Source of the DNA: Oxytricha trifallax | Lineage: Eukaryota > Ciliophora > Spirotrichea > Sporadotrichida > Oxytrichidae | Reading direction: 5' to 3' | NCBI GenBank assembly: GCA_000711775.1 | Contig: ARYC01000671.1 | Coordinates: 102,502-166,501, forward strand | DNA: 64,000 bases | Shown: positions 50,756 through 62,333 of the stretch, piece after piece | Numbering within the stretch: the stretch's first letter is position 1 | Layout of the letters: each line of letters starts with the position of its first letter | Notes under the pieces: generated by a model | What the model was told of the DNA's origin: nothing | Databases searched by the model: none | Seen by the model: only the letters and a program-made list of their open reading frames with translations | Made by a program: the position numbers and the translations under genes

Positions 50756-52991
50756 TATTATAAATATTATTATAATGAATTTTGAAATTAAATTTATAGA
50801 TACTTTGTGAATTATTTTTATTAATATTTGTATAATTTTTAGAGAGGTAAATTACAAAAATATTAATCAGTTATATTCTTGCAGTTTGATTTAAATTTTT
50901 TCACTTACCTTTCGTTATCAACTACATATGTATATTCATATATGCTTTATTTTTCTTGATATCCTAATAAAAATCACTTAATCATGTTAATATCATTCTT
51001 ATTAAATAATTTAATAGCTTTTATATTTATAATATACTCTAAATTTAATAAATTAAAAGAATAAAATCTGTCTGTTTAAAAAGAATATAATTGTTAATAT
51101 AATACAAAATAATTATAATTCAATTGGTTTATAGAGATAGACTGATTTAAAACGAATAAATATTTTACAGTTGCTAATTATTTGATTTATTATTGAGTAT
51201 GTTGACATAAATTTTCTGTTTTTTATTATTATCTTCCTAATAATAAATTTGCAAGAACTGAACAACTAGCAAATTTTAACTTAACTAGTAAAAAAAATAA
51301 TGGTAAGATAATTTGTGATAAATTATTAATTGAAAGAATTGTATTAGCGAAAGTTAAAATTAAATAAAACTAATAAAATAATTTGATTCATGAAATATTA
51401 TCAAATAAAATCTATAAATACAAATGATGTCTATAAAAGTTAAAAAAAACTATAAAATAATTTGGATATTGATTGTGATTAAATTTATGAAAATGCCTTT
51501 TCTTGATCTAAATTAAATGAAGCAAAAGTCATATTTTTTAGTAAAAATAATTTATTTATACTATCTACGTTTTTTTAAATATAAAACTTTTTACACTTTT
51601 TAGAATTCTTAGATATTTTTTAATTTTTAATAGTTAACTGATTTCTTATAATAAATAAAACTTTCTGAGTGAATTAATGATAAATATTATTTTCAATTTA
51701 AAAATGCAAAGCTTTAGTATTTATAATTTTATTTAAATCAATTTTTGCCTATGATATTATAGTATATTTAAGAGTGTAAGGAAACCGATCAAATAATAAT
51801 GTAATCTTAAATTACCTTGATTATAAATATTAATATTTTTTATAAAACTTCACGCATTCATAATTATTAAATTCACTACTACAGTTTAGATTTTGATAAG
51901 TTTAAATTGTACTATATTATATCTTAGTTATGCTATCAACAGAATGTGCTGAAGATGTTTAATAAAGATTAAACATAATTAATTTAGAAAATTCTTTGAA
52001 ATTTTAAATTATTACCAAAAAAAAAATGATATTTAATTAAATTAAAGTATTAGAATAAGGGTATTTGTAACAATTAAATAAAAAGAGAAATTACATAAAA
52101 TTATAAGCATTTTAAAATAGGCAATTTAATTAAGAATAAACGTTCATTTTCCAAGTGAATTATCAATTTATATCAATTATGAAAATCAAACAAGTTTTTA
52201 CATTAATTTAATTAAAACAATCAATTATCTTTTTAAAAATACATCTACTATTTTAATAATAGACTCCTAGGTCAGCAACATGATTTATTGTACAAGAATA
52301 AAAAATTTTATGAGTTGAATTCTAGTGTTTGAAACAAAAGTAAGTGTGGAATATAATCTGTTAAATTATACAATAATATAAATGTATATTTGTTTTTGTT
52401 TGAGAAGAAATAACTTTTGGAAAAAAAATTTATTGTATAGTTTTTAGTGTAGCAATTTAAACAATCAGTAATTTATTGGTTTATTAAAATAATAACAATT
52501 TATTTAAATAAATAAAAATATAAAAAATGAGTCATTGTTTAAATTAAGCTAATAGAATATTGGGGGAATGATATCTGCTTCCAAAATTAAATTATATTTT
52601 GTTGGGAAAAAAAAGAAACATATCATTTTTTATTTTAATTATGTTTATCATATATTAAACAACTATAAATGATATATAATTATCAATATATATTATATAT
52701 TTTATCAAATTATATATTTAAAAAATAATGCTAAAATAATTGTATTTTATTAATAATAAATATGATTTATATTAAAATTTGAATTTATTTCAAGGTAGAA
52801 ATGATAATTTATGATAGATTATAAAAATTCTATTATAACTATGATAAGGATTATTAGAAAATTATAAAAATTACTTAAATTTATGGTTGGGGCAGAATAT
52901 AGTTTATTTAAATATTATCCTGGTGATTAGAGATTGCTTCAATAATTTGTTTTCAAAAATTCCATTTTCAAAATATATGCTAGATTATTGA
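50756..52991. other. AT-rich DNA, no gene seen
   Basis: No supported feature. Confidence 0.55.
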
Positions 52992-53235
52992 AACGTGATC
53001 TTGCTTAAGAATGATTTCAACATCTTGTGGTCGCTCAATAAGTGTGAGACTTCACAGATCTATGTTTTGAATGATTGGCTGCAAAAGCAGTGTGTTTACG
53101 TCACCCTGAACTCAGTCTAAGGATAGATGAGCTCAATACTGACAAATTTTATGCTAAGATTTCATAAGGATTTTTTTAAAAATAATTTGTCTTAGCACTA
53201 TTTAAAATACCCCTTGGAGTTGTTACACGATGATT
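52992..53235 (+). CDS. Isolated coding-like segment
   Basis: About 80 ciliate-code codons after a TGA at 52989 (V-I-L-L-K-N-D-F-N-I-L-W-S-L-N-K-C, then W-L-Q-K-Q-C-V-Y-V-T-L-N-S-V). The GC content falls back to background at both ends. No start is seen. It may be a germline gene segment or a relic lying beside the GC-rich block. Confidence 0.4.
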
Positions 53236-53693
53236 AATTAATCAATTCATATTATCTGTTTCTAAATTCGCATAAATAATGGTTTTTTTTATTTTATAAA
53301 TTTTTATCCAATATGACATTTTACAAGTGCACAGAATATCGTATATTTTTTACAATTTTTGTAATAATATTTTACAATAATTTATTTCTATTTTATCTAC
53401 AAAATTTATTATTATTGTTCAAAATATCTTAAAATTCTAAATGAAAGTATTTATGCTTATAATTTTTCAATGAATTCTTATTTCTTAATAGTCTTTTATT
53501 GATATAAAAATAAATATTTTTTTCACTTATCAAAATTTAGTAAAATAAGGAAATTCTAGACTTGTATGATTGACATTGATATATTAATAATATATTTTGA
53601 ACTAATATATAAAAGTATGTTGAAATTGGTGAAAAAGAAAATGAAATACAAAACCAACTTGTTAATTAATTATGACCAACTACTAAAACTAAA

Positions 53694-55938
53694 TCACTGC
53701 TCTACTAACTTCTCAATCTCCTTAATAATGGCTTCCACAGCCTTCTCATGCTCATCGGAGTAGTTCTGATCTCTGACCTCCCGTGCCTTGGGCTCGATGA
53801 CCTTCGAGTGCCAGCCTGCGAGTCTCCCAATCTCTGCGCTTGACGATTCCTGAATCAGTAGGGTGAGAAGACTGCGGGGCATGAGGGGGCACCTCTGGTA
53901 GGTCTTCTTGATGAAGGAGATCACTTCATCCTCCGAGGCTTCGATGACGTCCCTGAGCATGTCCTGGAGCTCCAGGGTCCTCGACTGGGGTGTGGCCTTC
54001 TTGTATCCTTTGGAGTCATTCTTCTTCCAGGACAGTTCGATATCCTTCTTGAAATGTAGGAGGTCGGCGCGCTGGCTTGTTACCACCTTCCAATGCCAAG
54101 CCAGGTGAGCCTCTTCCTCGTGCTCAACAGGTGCTCCCGACTTCTTCATCAACTCCTTGAATCGTGGCAGCTCATCGTAGGAAGCGAAATGTAGGCGGTA
54201 GAAGATGATCTATTCTAACTTCTCCCTGATCTTGATGAGCTCCTGCTGGATCTTAGTCTCCTCTGCAGTGAAGACGGTCATGTCAGCACCCTTCTTCTTC
54301 TTTTCCTTCCCATCGCGAAGTCGTTCACCCATCATGTTTTTCACTGCCCTGACTTCACTCTCTCTGTGACAGTCACTTCTTTTTCCCAGTATCTATTCTT
54401 CTAGTGATGCCCTTGATTTTGTTTCATTAGGATCACTTGAGGAATTGCGATACTACTTGCTGCCTGCACGTTGAAGATGCTTGCGATCGTGCTTTTTAGT
54501 CATCTACTTTTGCTCTTTAGCGCTTTCTGCTTGCGCTCCTTCGAGTAGATAGTGTCGCCTGCGAGTATCATCTCCCACTCTCTCTTGAAAGCCTACCTCT
54601 TTGACTTGGGAGGGTTATCTTTTTCCAATATGCTCAAGCCCAGGTACTTGACGCCCCTTAGCCATCTGTTAGCGAGCCTGTTATCCTGCTCAATCCTTAG
54701 AGGCCACTTCTCTGCGCTGTCGAGTATCTGCCATACATCATCCACCTTTGCAATCACACCTGCGTGTAGCTCCTGTTTCACGTCCTCCTCGCCATCTATG
54801 TCATGTAGAACTTCGACCATCATCTGGAAGAGAATCGTGTATGGAACTTCACAGTTTCGAGGAAGGCGTAGAGGCCGCCTTTTTTGCAAGATTGGATCAC
54901 TCGAAGTCCTTCGCCACTCAGCAAATACAACAAGTGGGGGCTCATCCAGCAGTTCGTATTGGGGTCGAAGATCACATGCTTCAGGTTCTTGAGTGAGTAC
55001 CCATGCTTCCAGAGCATTTCAGGTTCGCGGAGCTTTGCCATGTGGGTCCTTGAGAGGTACAACTACGTGAACTTGGAGGCGACATCGAAGAGGGGACCTC
55101 CCACCATCACATTGACTGCGTGCACAAGACAAACGTTCAAGGATTGATCGCGGTATCCGGGGTGCCAGAGTGGGTCCTTGAAGACATCGTGCATGGATAA
55201 CTGATTGACATCATCGTCGTACAACTTCATCTGCTTGAAAGTTGTGAGCACTTCGTCCAATTTGCTGTTTGTGAACTGCTCCCTGGTCTCGGCCTTCATT
55301 GCAGCATAGTCGATGTCCTCCTTCTTGTCTTGACCCGTGATCTTAGCATGCTTCTTCCAGTTCTCCAAATCGCGAATGGTTGTTTCATAGTCATAAAGCT
55401 CAGCGAGAGGATCGTCGCTCTCTTCCTCTGATGATATTGCTAAGAGTATTGTAGCTTTATGCATTCCTGCCTGGCTTGCCAGTGTGTACAAGGTGTCAAG
55501 AAGTGATCATACTTGCTCAGGGGATAATGCAGGAATAGATGGGGTCTTGACTGGTGTGGCTTAGCATCCTGTGTAACACTGAGTGAGATCAATAATCTCC
55601 ATTGTGTCATCCTGCACGTGTACCTGTTCTGGGTCCTTGGATCTGCTCTTGTATAACTTGTTCCATAAGACGTTATCCAGCAGCTGGGGTTTGTGCTCTT
55701 TGAGATATGCCTCAACCATGTCAATTGCTTCAGTGCCTATGCAGTCCTTCCTGGAAATCCAATCCCGATCAGCATCAGGGAAGCCCTACCAGCTCACCAA
55801 CACCATGAGTCTTCCATTCTCAAGCTTGGCGTCGTGAATAGCTGCTAGATAGTAGGAATCCTTCTTCTTGTACTTCTTCAGAGTGAGTACATGCTTTCTT
55901 TATTTCTTCTGCTTCTTAGGTTGCTTTCTTGGTGCCAT
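53694..55938 (-). CDS. Chromodomain protein with Josephin-like cysteine peptidase
   Basis: ATG 55936-55938 to TGA 53694-53696. Removing GT-AG introns at 55471-55512 (42 nt), 54824-54852 (29 nt) and 54464-54507 (44 nt) leaves exactly 710 codons, a 709-residue protein. A basic N-terminus is followed by a chromodomain (about residues 28-80; L-V-S-W-Q-G-F-P-D-A-D-R-D-W). Next comes a peptidase-like region: Q251-x4-C256-x2-H259-x2-N262, then H368-x10-W379-x3-D383-S384. This is the Cys/His/Asn-or-Asp spacing of Josephin (ataxin-3-type) deubiquitinases. The Cys and His lie on different exons, which supports the 29-nt intron. The C-terminal 250 residues are charged and helical with no known domain. 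A chromodomain would bind methylated histone. A peptidase could process ubiquitin or a polyprotein. Both roles are inferred. It lies tail-out at the left edge of the block, about 340 bp from the transposase end. Confidence 0.82.
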
Positions 55939-56281
55939 GTTTTCTTTTAAATTCAAATTTAATATAGTAATAATCAAATAATAAGCGTCAATGACAAAGG
56001 GCTTTGAGATTAATTAAATTTAGATAGAATTAATTGGAATTACCATTAAAGCATCAGATATCTAGCTAAAAATAATACTTCCTCCATCAAACAAGGAGGT
56101 AGCGTGTCGCGCGGCAAGCAAGTGGCACCACTCGATTCGTCGTCTTATGGAGCACGGGGGGTAAATGTCCGACCAAGAAATTCGTTCTGCTTCAAGAGAT
56201 ATTCTAATGTAAAGTTTTGGTGAAAGGCATTCTGGAAATCCCATTCGATCATTATAATATTGAGGTAACTGAGAACAACAT
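55939..56281. other. Spacer between the chromodomain gene and the transposase
   Basis: Start of the chromodomain gene on one side and end of the transposase on the other, so the promoter of the former should lie here. An AT-rich stretch (55942-56060) lies next to the start codon. A 75-codon open stretch on the - strand (56062-56289) has no features that persuade me it is a gene. Confidence 0.45.
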
Positions 56282-58001
56282 TCACACATCCCTCATGCTC
56301 AGGTGGTCAAGGGCTACCACCAGGGTCTTCCGGTACTCCAATTCCAACCACCTCATGTCCATCATCGAGATTTAAAGGGCCAGGTTACTGATATACGCGC
56401 TCACCTACTTCCTACAGATTAAATCAAAGAGCCTTACTTGGTGGAGACAGGCAGCTGGCATGGATTGAGGTCGACGCTCTTGATATGGCAAAAAACCTTC
56501 TCGACAGGAGCCATCGCAAACTAATAGGGTCCCAGGAACAGGTATGGGGCATTGAAGCCTGAGAGCATAGTGGTGGTATATGCTGCTCGATGATAGGGCG
56601 CATTATCGATAAGGAGAATTGACTTTGTCGCCAGCCCGGGTCACATTCATTGAGATGCGAGCAATTTCGTGAGAAAGTGCACGAAGGTGCGGGATGTCGT
56701 ATAGCCATAAGAGACCTGAAATAGCATACAGCCAGTGCTTGTAGCAGCAGCAGTTACTGTCACTCGACTCATACGTTTGCTGGTAGACTGCATTGTGTGT
56801 GCATGGGGTGGTGCCCAGGAGTAGTGGCGCGAGTCAGTGCACTGTATGATGGCTTCGTCGACATTGATGATCTCTTTGCCCACACAAGGCCTCAATAAAA
56901 GCACCCGCTGCAAGCTGCCTCTGCAGTTTCGCCCTCATCTTGTTGTGGTTGGCCGTCAATGGATGCACCGTGTGATACGTGAGATGGAGATCCCGCTTAA
57001 GAAATGTGCGAAGACAATGACGCGAGATGACATATCCTTTGCATATGAGCAGGTCGCCCTGCAGGCTCCTGATGGTCACCACGCTCTTCTAGTCCGCAAT
57101 TGTTCTATTAAGGAAGGCCTGAATTTCCGAAGGAATGGCAAATGGAAGTCGGCCTTTCTTCACCAGCTGCTCGAGTCCTTGTACCCGGCAGGGTCACCTA
57201 GAAGATGTTCGACATTGGACTTGCTGACAACCAAGTTGCGAGAAATCTGGTATGGCATCACACCTTAACTGTTCATAAACAGGGCCAAGCGATGTGTGCA
57301 CTGATATGACTGCTCTTACAGCTAATGATGGTGCCTCTCATTTTCATCACGGCGCTTCAATGTCGGAGCCTATACATCGAATACATTAGGCGCATCGATG
57401 GCATCATACTTGTCAAACGAGTCCCTCTTTTACGACTCCCACAACTCTTACATGTGGTCATCATGTCTGATACCAATACAGTCACTTAAAGTAGGCAGTT
57501 CCATGTCGGGGAAGGCCCATAACATAGCCTTCTTAGCCAACGCATGTATCTGATTTGCGGAGAGCGCACTATGAATTGCATGTTCTGACAATGTGAGCGT
57601 CTTTGCATGAGCCCTGGGTCATAAGTATTGATGAGCTCCTCATCACGATCCATCTCACATTCATGGGCATACAAGGCGTTCAGCTGGGTCAACTACTACT
57701 GGGTATGCGTGCCAATCACTACCTATGCCTCATCGCATAGCATTCCCGTAATCAGGTATGTGGAGATGAAGTCGCCATCCTTTGGGGGTTTCTTGACAAC
57801 TTAATGTGGAGACTCTTCAACCTGGGCCTCTTATAATGCATCATCCTATGCTTTCTTCTATTTTTTCTTCTTGGCTTTGTGAGCTGCAAAGGCAGTATGA
57901 GGTTGGATCTACAGATTGCCACTTACGCTCAGATCGGTAATCACATAAGGCACGTTCTCTTTCTACAGTATCTATTAGGCTTGCGCTTAGCGGAATCTCA
58001 T
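56282..58001 (-). pseudogene. Tc1/IS630-type DDE transposase, frameshifted
   Basis: ATG 57999-58001 (M-R-F-R-Q-A-Q-A-Q-Q) to TGA 56282-56284. A 45-nt intron (57614-57658) restores the first exons. A helix-turn-helix follows (L-A-L-F-M-N-S-Q-G-V-M-P-Y-Q-I-S-R-N-L), then K-K-G-R-L-P-F-A-I-P. Catalytic residues: first Asp in I-I-N-V-D-E-A-I-I-Q, second in L-L-I-D-N-A-P-Y-H-R-A, Glu in M-A-P-V-E-K-V-F-C-H-I-K. A conserved D-P-G-W-R motif sits in a third frame just before the second Asp. Further frame changes near 57180, 56882, 56650, 56615 and 56415 have no convincing introns, so the gene is broken. The sequence is clearly distinct from the TBE transposase in this window. Its product would have cut the ends of its own element. 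Confidence 0.85.
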
Positions 58002-58125
58002 CTGTAACCAAGTAATTATATTAATTTCAAGAATTCTTACTGGTAATACTACAGAGGAATCCTGAGCCTAGCGGCCTTATACTCATGATTCTGAGAGAAT
58101 TCCAATTATTAATATACCCAAAGCT
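58002..58125. promoter_or_regulatory. Divergent promoter region
   Basis: The only space between the transposase start (- strand) and the coiled-coil gene start (+ strand). It is AT-richer than the genes on both sides (for example AAGTAATTATATTAATTTCA at 58011). No specific factor site can be named. Confidence 0.45.
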
Positions 58126-58956
58126 ATGCAGCAGCAGCAACTTAATTACTTGGACGTGCAGACCAAGCTCACAGCAAGCGCGACATGTATCTCTTCCTCA
58201 CATAGGATGGGGTGGCGCATCTACCAAGCCTGAAGCAGACGAATTCATACTTCCTGAGCTCCATCATCAAAGGCGACAAGAATGTAAGTTCCGATTTCAT
58301 GGTACAATTCAAACCCCTTTGGTATAGTATATCCGACGCGACCAGGTCAAGGTGTCCGCCGTCCCCTTCCTGGAGGATCTCACGGTGCGAAACTTGCTGG
58401 AAATGGCGACGCAGCATTAGGATGTGCTTCAGTTCCTTCCAGACCCCCGCGACTGGAGGAAGATTGACAGGCAGTGGCTTGGCGACATACTGAACACGGT
58501 CATCCCGGACCAGCTCAAGGAGCGTATTGACAACGCCCTCTAAAAAAGGAACGATCGCCAGGTTGAGCAGAGGCAGCTCAATGTCAACATGCGGCCCGAG
58601 TTCGCGGATGCCCTTATGAGGTGCATGAACATTCCCTGTAAGTCTCCCCACTCTTAATTATCTTTCTTCCAGAGAGCAATGGACGCGCCGTGTCCACCTT
58701 GAAGCAGACGTCCAAGCGCAGACGCACTCAGCAGGAGCTGGAGGAGATCAAGGATGAGGAGCGCCTGTTGCGTCAAAACAAGCACGATTACATGTTATAG
58801 GTGAAGAGACTCAAGATTGAGGCATAGCAGATGCCGTAGCGTAGGATGTTGCCTGCGCAAATCAATACAATGAGTGAAACCAGGTAGCCAGTGCCATAGC
58901 AGGAGAGCCATCCTCTGCAGTCATAGAGCCTCAACAAGGCCCAGTTCAACATTTGA
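58126..58956 (+). CDS. Coiled-coil protein of unknown function, intron-containing
   Basis: Two clear introns, 58284-58327 (44 nt, GTAAGT to TATAG) and 58638-58672 (35 nt, GTAAGT to TCCAG), join three exons ending at TGA 58954-58956. Starting at ATG 58185 (M-Y-L-F-L-T-Q-D-G-V-A) gives 230 residues. The more natural start at ATG 58126 (M-Q-Q-Q-Q-L-N-Y-L-D) needs a 23-nt intron or a one-base shift near 58155. The C-terminal half is a charged coiled coil (R-R-R-T-Q-Q-E-L-E-E-I-K-D-E-E-R-L-L-R) with many Gln, several encoded by TAG. No enzyme motif is seen. It is transcribed away from the transposase from a shared intergenic region. Confidence 0.7.
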
Positions 58957-59112
58957 TGGTATTATCACAACAAAAGTGCAATAGCCTGAGTGAATAGACG
59001 CCAGTCGCATGTTTGAGTGTTATTGATAGGGATACTGTCAATTTAAGTTTGATTTGGGGTCGTTTAATTTCTTATAAGTGTATTAAGCCTTCTAAATAAC
59101 TTGCATTCGTGA

Positions 59113-59586
59113 ATGAGTAAGCACAGTAAGAAGAATAAGAATATGAAGTAGCGAATTAGGGCCCCCCACCAATAAGATGAAGAGAACAGTTGCAACAATA
59201 GCTGCATATTAGGAGAGAGAGATTAAGATGCAAGGGTTATTAATAAAGTTAGTTAGGCATATGCATGGAAGCTTCTCAGCCATGCTATGGATAAGGTAAG
59301 TACATTCAGCAACTTTAAGTTCCAAGACATTGATGGAATTAATGCACAGTATCATTCAGCATCATGCAGATTGGTCAATCCACTCATTATCATGCTTGTA
59401 GTGAGAGTCAATTAGGGCCTTCACTGTTAATGCTGCTCAGGGGGCAGTGCCAACTCTTGCTAAATGGGGTTGTTATTTTCTATCTCTATTGTCAGTTAAT
59501 CCAATTCGCCGCTCCTAGTCTTTGCACATTTCAATTGCAGTCCACTCCTGCTCCCTTCTTCATCCCTACCTTACGTAGTTGATTGA
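59113..59586 (+). CDS. Small Lys/Asn-rich protein, uncertain 3' end
   Basis: ATG 59113 (M-S-K-H-S-K-K-N-K-N-M-K-Q-R) opens a frame of 157 codons to TGA 59584. A GTAAGT at 59296 after A-Y-A-W-K-L-L-S-H-A-M-D-K looks like a 5' splice site, with possible acceptors at 59349 and 59369. From 59421 onward the frame is antisense to the 840-residue gene, where coding evidence is stronger on the other strand, so the true end is probably earlier. The N-terminal 60 residues are the best supported part. Confidence 0.45.
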
Positions 59587-62102
59587 ATGCTCTCAGGTAG
59601 ATCATTTGACTGATGTGTTGGAGACGGGTTATCCACCTCCACTCGTTCATCATTATTGCACTTCTCTTCTGTGTGCTTAATCGTCTTCAACATCCTGCCT
59701 CTACGTTGCTTGGAAAAGGTGACCTGAAGACTTTTGTCATACTCCACATGGCGGCAGTCGACGTCCTCCAAGAGGAAAGCTCGCGTAGATAGTATTTGCG
59801 CTACGTTGCAATGTCCAAACAGCATTATGTACTTGGGGTCCTGACTCTTCGCTTCAAGCTACAGCATCTCCTTAATTGCGTGAGGAATCTCTTCAATCCA
59901 CTCCGCAGCAGCCCTTATGGTGCTGGGTATCACCTTGCTGCCACGCAGTACGTATCCGTAGCTGTTCTCAAGCTATTCTAGCACCTATTAGTAAGCATAC
60001 TGTCTCGCGTTTATCACCCAGCCTTTGTCTTAGACCTTCACGCTGCGTAGCTTCATTGACTGATCGCTATTCTGTTCTTCCATAGCTAGGGAGCATGAAG
60101 CGTTCCTGGTGATCATCTCCAGGCACAGAGTTGGGCAAGCTTGGGCTCGAATTGCTATACCAATGCGCAGTGGGCAATGCGCTCCACAACATGAATGCAA
60201 GAACTAATGGTCATATGGAGGTCGTTCAACTGGGCTAAAAGGAAGGCCACGCTATTTCGTTTAGCTTGAAAAGTGCTTAATGTATTTTAGGGCATGGTAA
60301 TCATTTTTTCCTTCTTTGATATCGTTTTCTTTGATAAGGGGTCGAGAACCACATCAATACTAATGGTTTAACAGTCAAGAGAGTGCGCATCAGTCAACAA
60401 AAGCTGCTGGTTCACATCATGCTTCTTGGACTTTAGAATGGATCTCCAATCAGCGACGAGTCTAGTAATAATTCCTTTTAGGTCGTGTCGCCACTGATTG
60501 TGTTCCCCTTCCCATTTGTTACTATTCTTAAGATTCTTCATCAGACAGTTCAGCTGCTTTCGAAGACTATTCGTTGTGATAACGTTGCTCACTATATGCG
60601 ACTGGTGAATGAGAGTACCAGCTTTAATGACATGGGGTTCTTATTAAGGTAGACTCTCAATCTATTACTTGACGATACAAAAAGTATTCAATATAGTTTC
60701 GGTTTAATAATGCGTGTTCATGATATTAGAATTCTTAGGTATATGAACATCCTTTGGATTTTCTTAATGTAAGGTGAAGGGATGGTTGTCCGTCTAAGGA
60801 ATGTAGGTTTGAGGCTGTTCTTCGGCCGATTAAGATCTTATGGACTCAATGGCTCGATATAATGCTGTGCTTAGAGGTGCGCTAGTAGTCAACCAATCCT
60901 TTCTAAGAAGGCTTTGCTACATCCTTCTTAGCCCCATCAAACGACTGCGATGCACGATGTGTAGAGTGCGCTTGGAATATGTGTTTGTGCTGAGAGTGTC
61001 ATTGAAAGACTGTCTCATGGTTTGAGAGGCCCCATCATCTTGATTTCGATGCAGCTTGTTGATTGTCCTGTAAAGGCGCTGCAGGGCTTTATCTTAAAAT
61101 GATTAGTTCCCGTTTGTGAATATGCAGGCTCCCGAGTGCCTGTAGAAGCTATTCTTCTAGAATAACCTTGTGGAGAGGTAGCGGCGACGGCATTCATGAG
61201 GATGAAAGCCGTCCCCAGGATGAAGGTGCTCTTATCATGATCTTGATTCGATTATCAGCTACATTACCAAGAATAGTTGCTAGTGAATTGCATCTTGTTC
61301 TTGCTTCTCAGCTTGGACGAGGAGTCTTAGTATGCCATTAACTGTATCAGAGAACTCTTGCTGTAATGGGGAAGGTCGGGTATACAATGCCAGCTGCTTA
61401 TCGTCTAGTCTCGGTTGTTTTTGCCTATTAAGTATTTTTATCTTTCTTTGGTACTTAGCTCGTAGTAGTTCATCATCTATTAGTTATTTTTTAATTTTTG
61501 ATACTATATCGTGTTTCTAAACGTCTCTCTTATTATTAGGTAAGTCACCACCCCATGATGACACTCCTTCAGATGGATCTGCACATCCATCAAAAGGGCA
61601 GTACTGAGGGCGAGTGATTCGTTTGCGTCAATTCCAATTAGAGTGAAGAGAACATGTGCTTGTTAATCGTAGTCTGTTTGATTAAGTTTTAACGTGTGTA
61701 TTAAATAGGGCCCCCACCTCTGACCTTGGGCACGCCCTTCAACTACTCATATTGCTTCTAATCACCAAGCGCAGGATCTAAGGCTCCTATGGGGTCCCCT
61801 TCTTTCTCGTTTGGCGTCCTCAATGCAAGCTCAAGGCTCTGCTTCCCAGCATGGCGCTCGATCTCCTTCGAAATGTGGAGGGTCTTCAGGATCTCCACGA
61901 AGCTCTGATTGGGGTGCTCTCTGAGGGAGATGCTTTACAGCAGACAAGCAATCTTCGGGGCCAGCTCCCACCAGCTCATCAAGGGCTCTTCGCCCAGCTC
62001 AACGTCCATGCCCGGCGGCAGCACGGAGGGCGGCAGCTGCACCGAGGGCGAGGTCAGAGGCGGCTCGTAGTGGTCATGCATGTAGGGCTAGGTCGAAGCC
62101 AT
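59421..62102 (-). CDS. 840-residue protein of unknown family, four introns
   Basis: ATG 62100-62102 (M-A-S-T-Q-P-Y-M-H-D-H-Y-E-P-P) to TGA 59421-59423. GT-AG introns at 61674-61717 (44 nt), 61517-61551 (35 nt), 61229-61267 (39 nt) and 60086-60126 (41 nt) leave exactly 841 codons. The N-terminus is proline-rich (L-P-P-S-V-L-P-P-G-M-D-V), then mostly helical, charged and Gln-rich. A His/Cys-containing stretch (H-P-G-D-G-F-H-P-H-E-C-R-R-R-Y) lies after the third intron. The C-terminal third includes A-A-A-E-W-I-E-E-I-P-H-A-I-K-E-M-L and a polar tail. I recognise no domain. The end overlaps the + strand gene by about 165 bp. The third intron could instead be a gene boundary, since the frame meets TGA at 61235. 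Confidence 0.68.
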
Positions 62103-62333
62103 TAGGTCTCAGTACAACAGCTAGAATGAATAATTTTTAAATCTGATCAATAATATTAAAAGTCTTAAATACTCAATTTTAAAATTTGGTAGCTAGTCAT
62201 TTATCAACAAGGGTACTAATATATATATATATATATAAGAGCTTCCATCACAAATCAACAAGCTACCAAATTCCTATAATAATTAATTAAAGATTCAAAT
62301 TTAAATTTAATTTCTACAACCACCTTATCTCAT
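62103..62333. other. AT-rich terminal spacer of the GC-rich block
   Basis: Upstream region of the 840-residue gene. Contains an inverted pair AAATTTGGTAGCT (62188) and AGCTACCAAATT (62260) around a (TA)n run at 62220-62236, and the abrupt return to AT-rich composition. Confidence 0.55.

Noticed and set aside
54552-54996. Open frames of 80-146 codons on the + strand opposite the chromodomain gene
   Set aside because: They are antisense shadows. The - strand gives one continuous spliced protein with recognisable domains.
56062-56289. A 75-codon - strand frame at the end of the transposase
   Set aside because: It overlaps the transposase C-terminus in another frame and lacks any recognisable feature.
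58169-58651. A 160-codon frame on the - strand
   Set aside because: It overlaps the + strand coiled-coil gene, whose introns, splice sites and Gln codons are convincing. The - strand frame has no such support.
61150-61270. Myb-like reading of the H-P-H-E-C-R-R-R-Y stretch in the 840-residue protein
   Set aside because: Only the last helix of a Myb repeat is vaguely matched. The tryptophans and earlier helices are absent.
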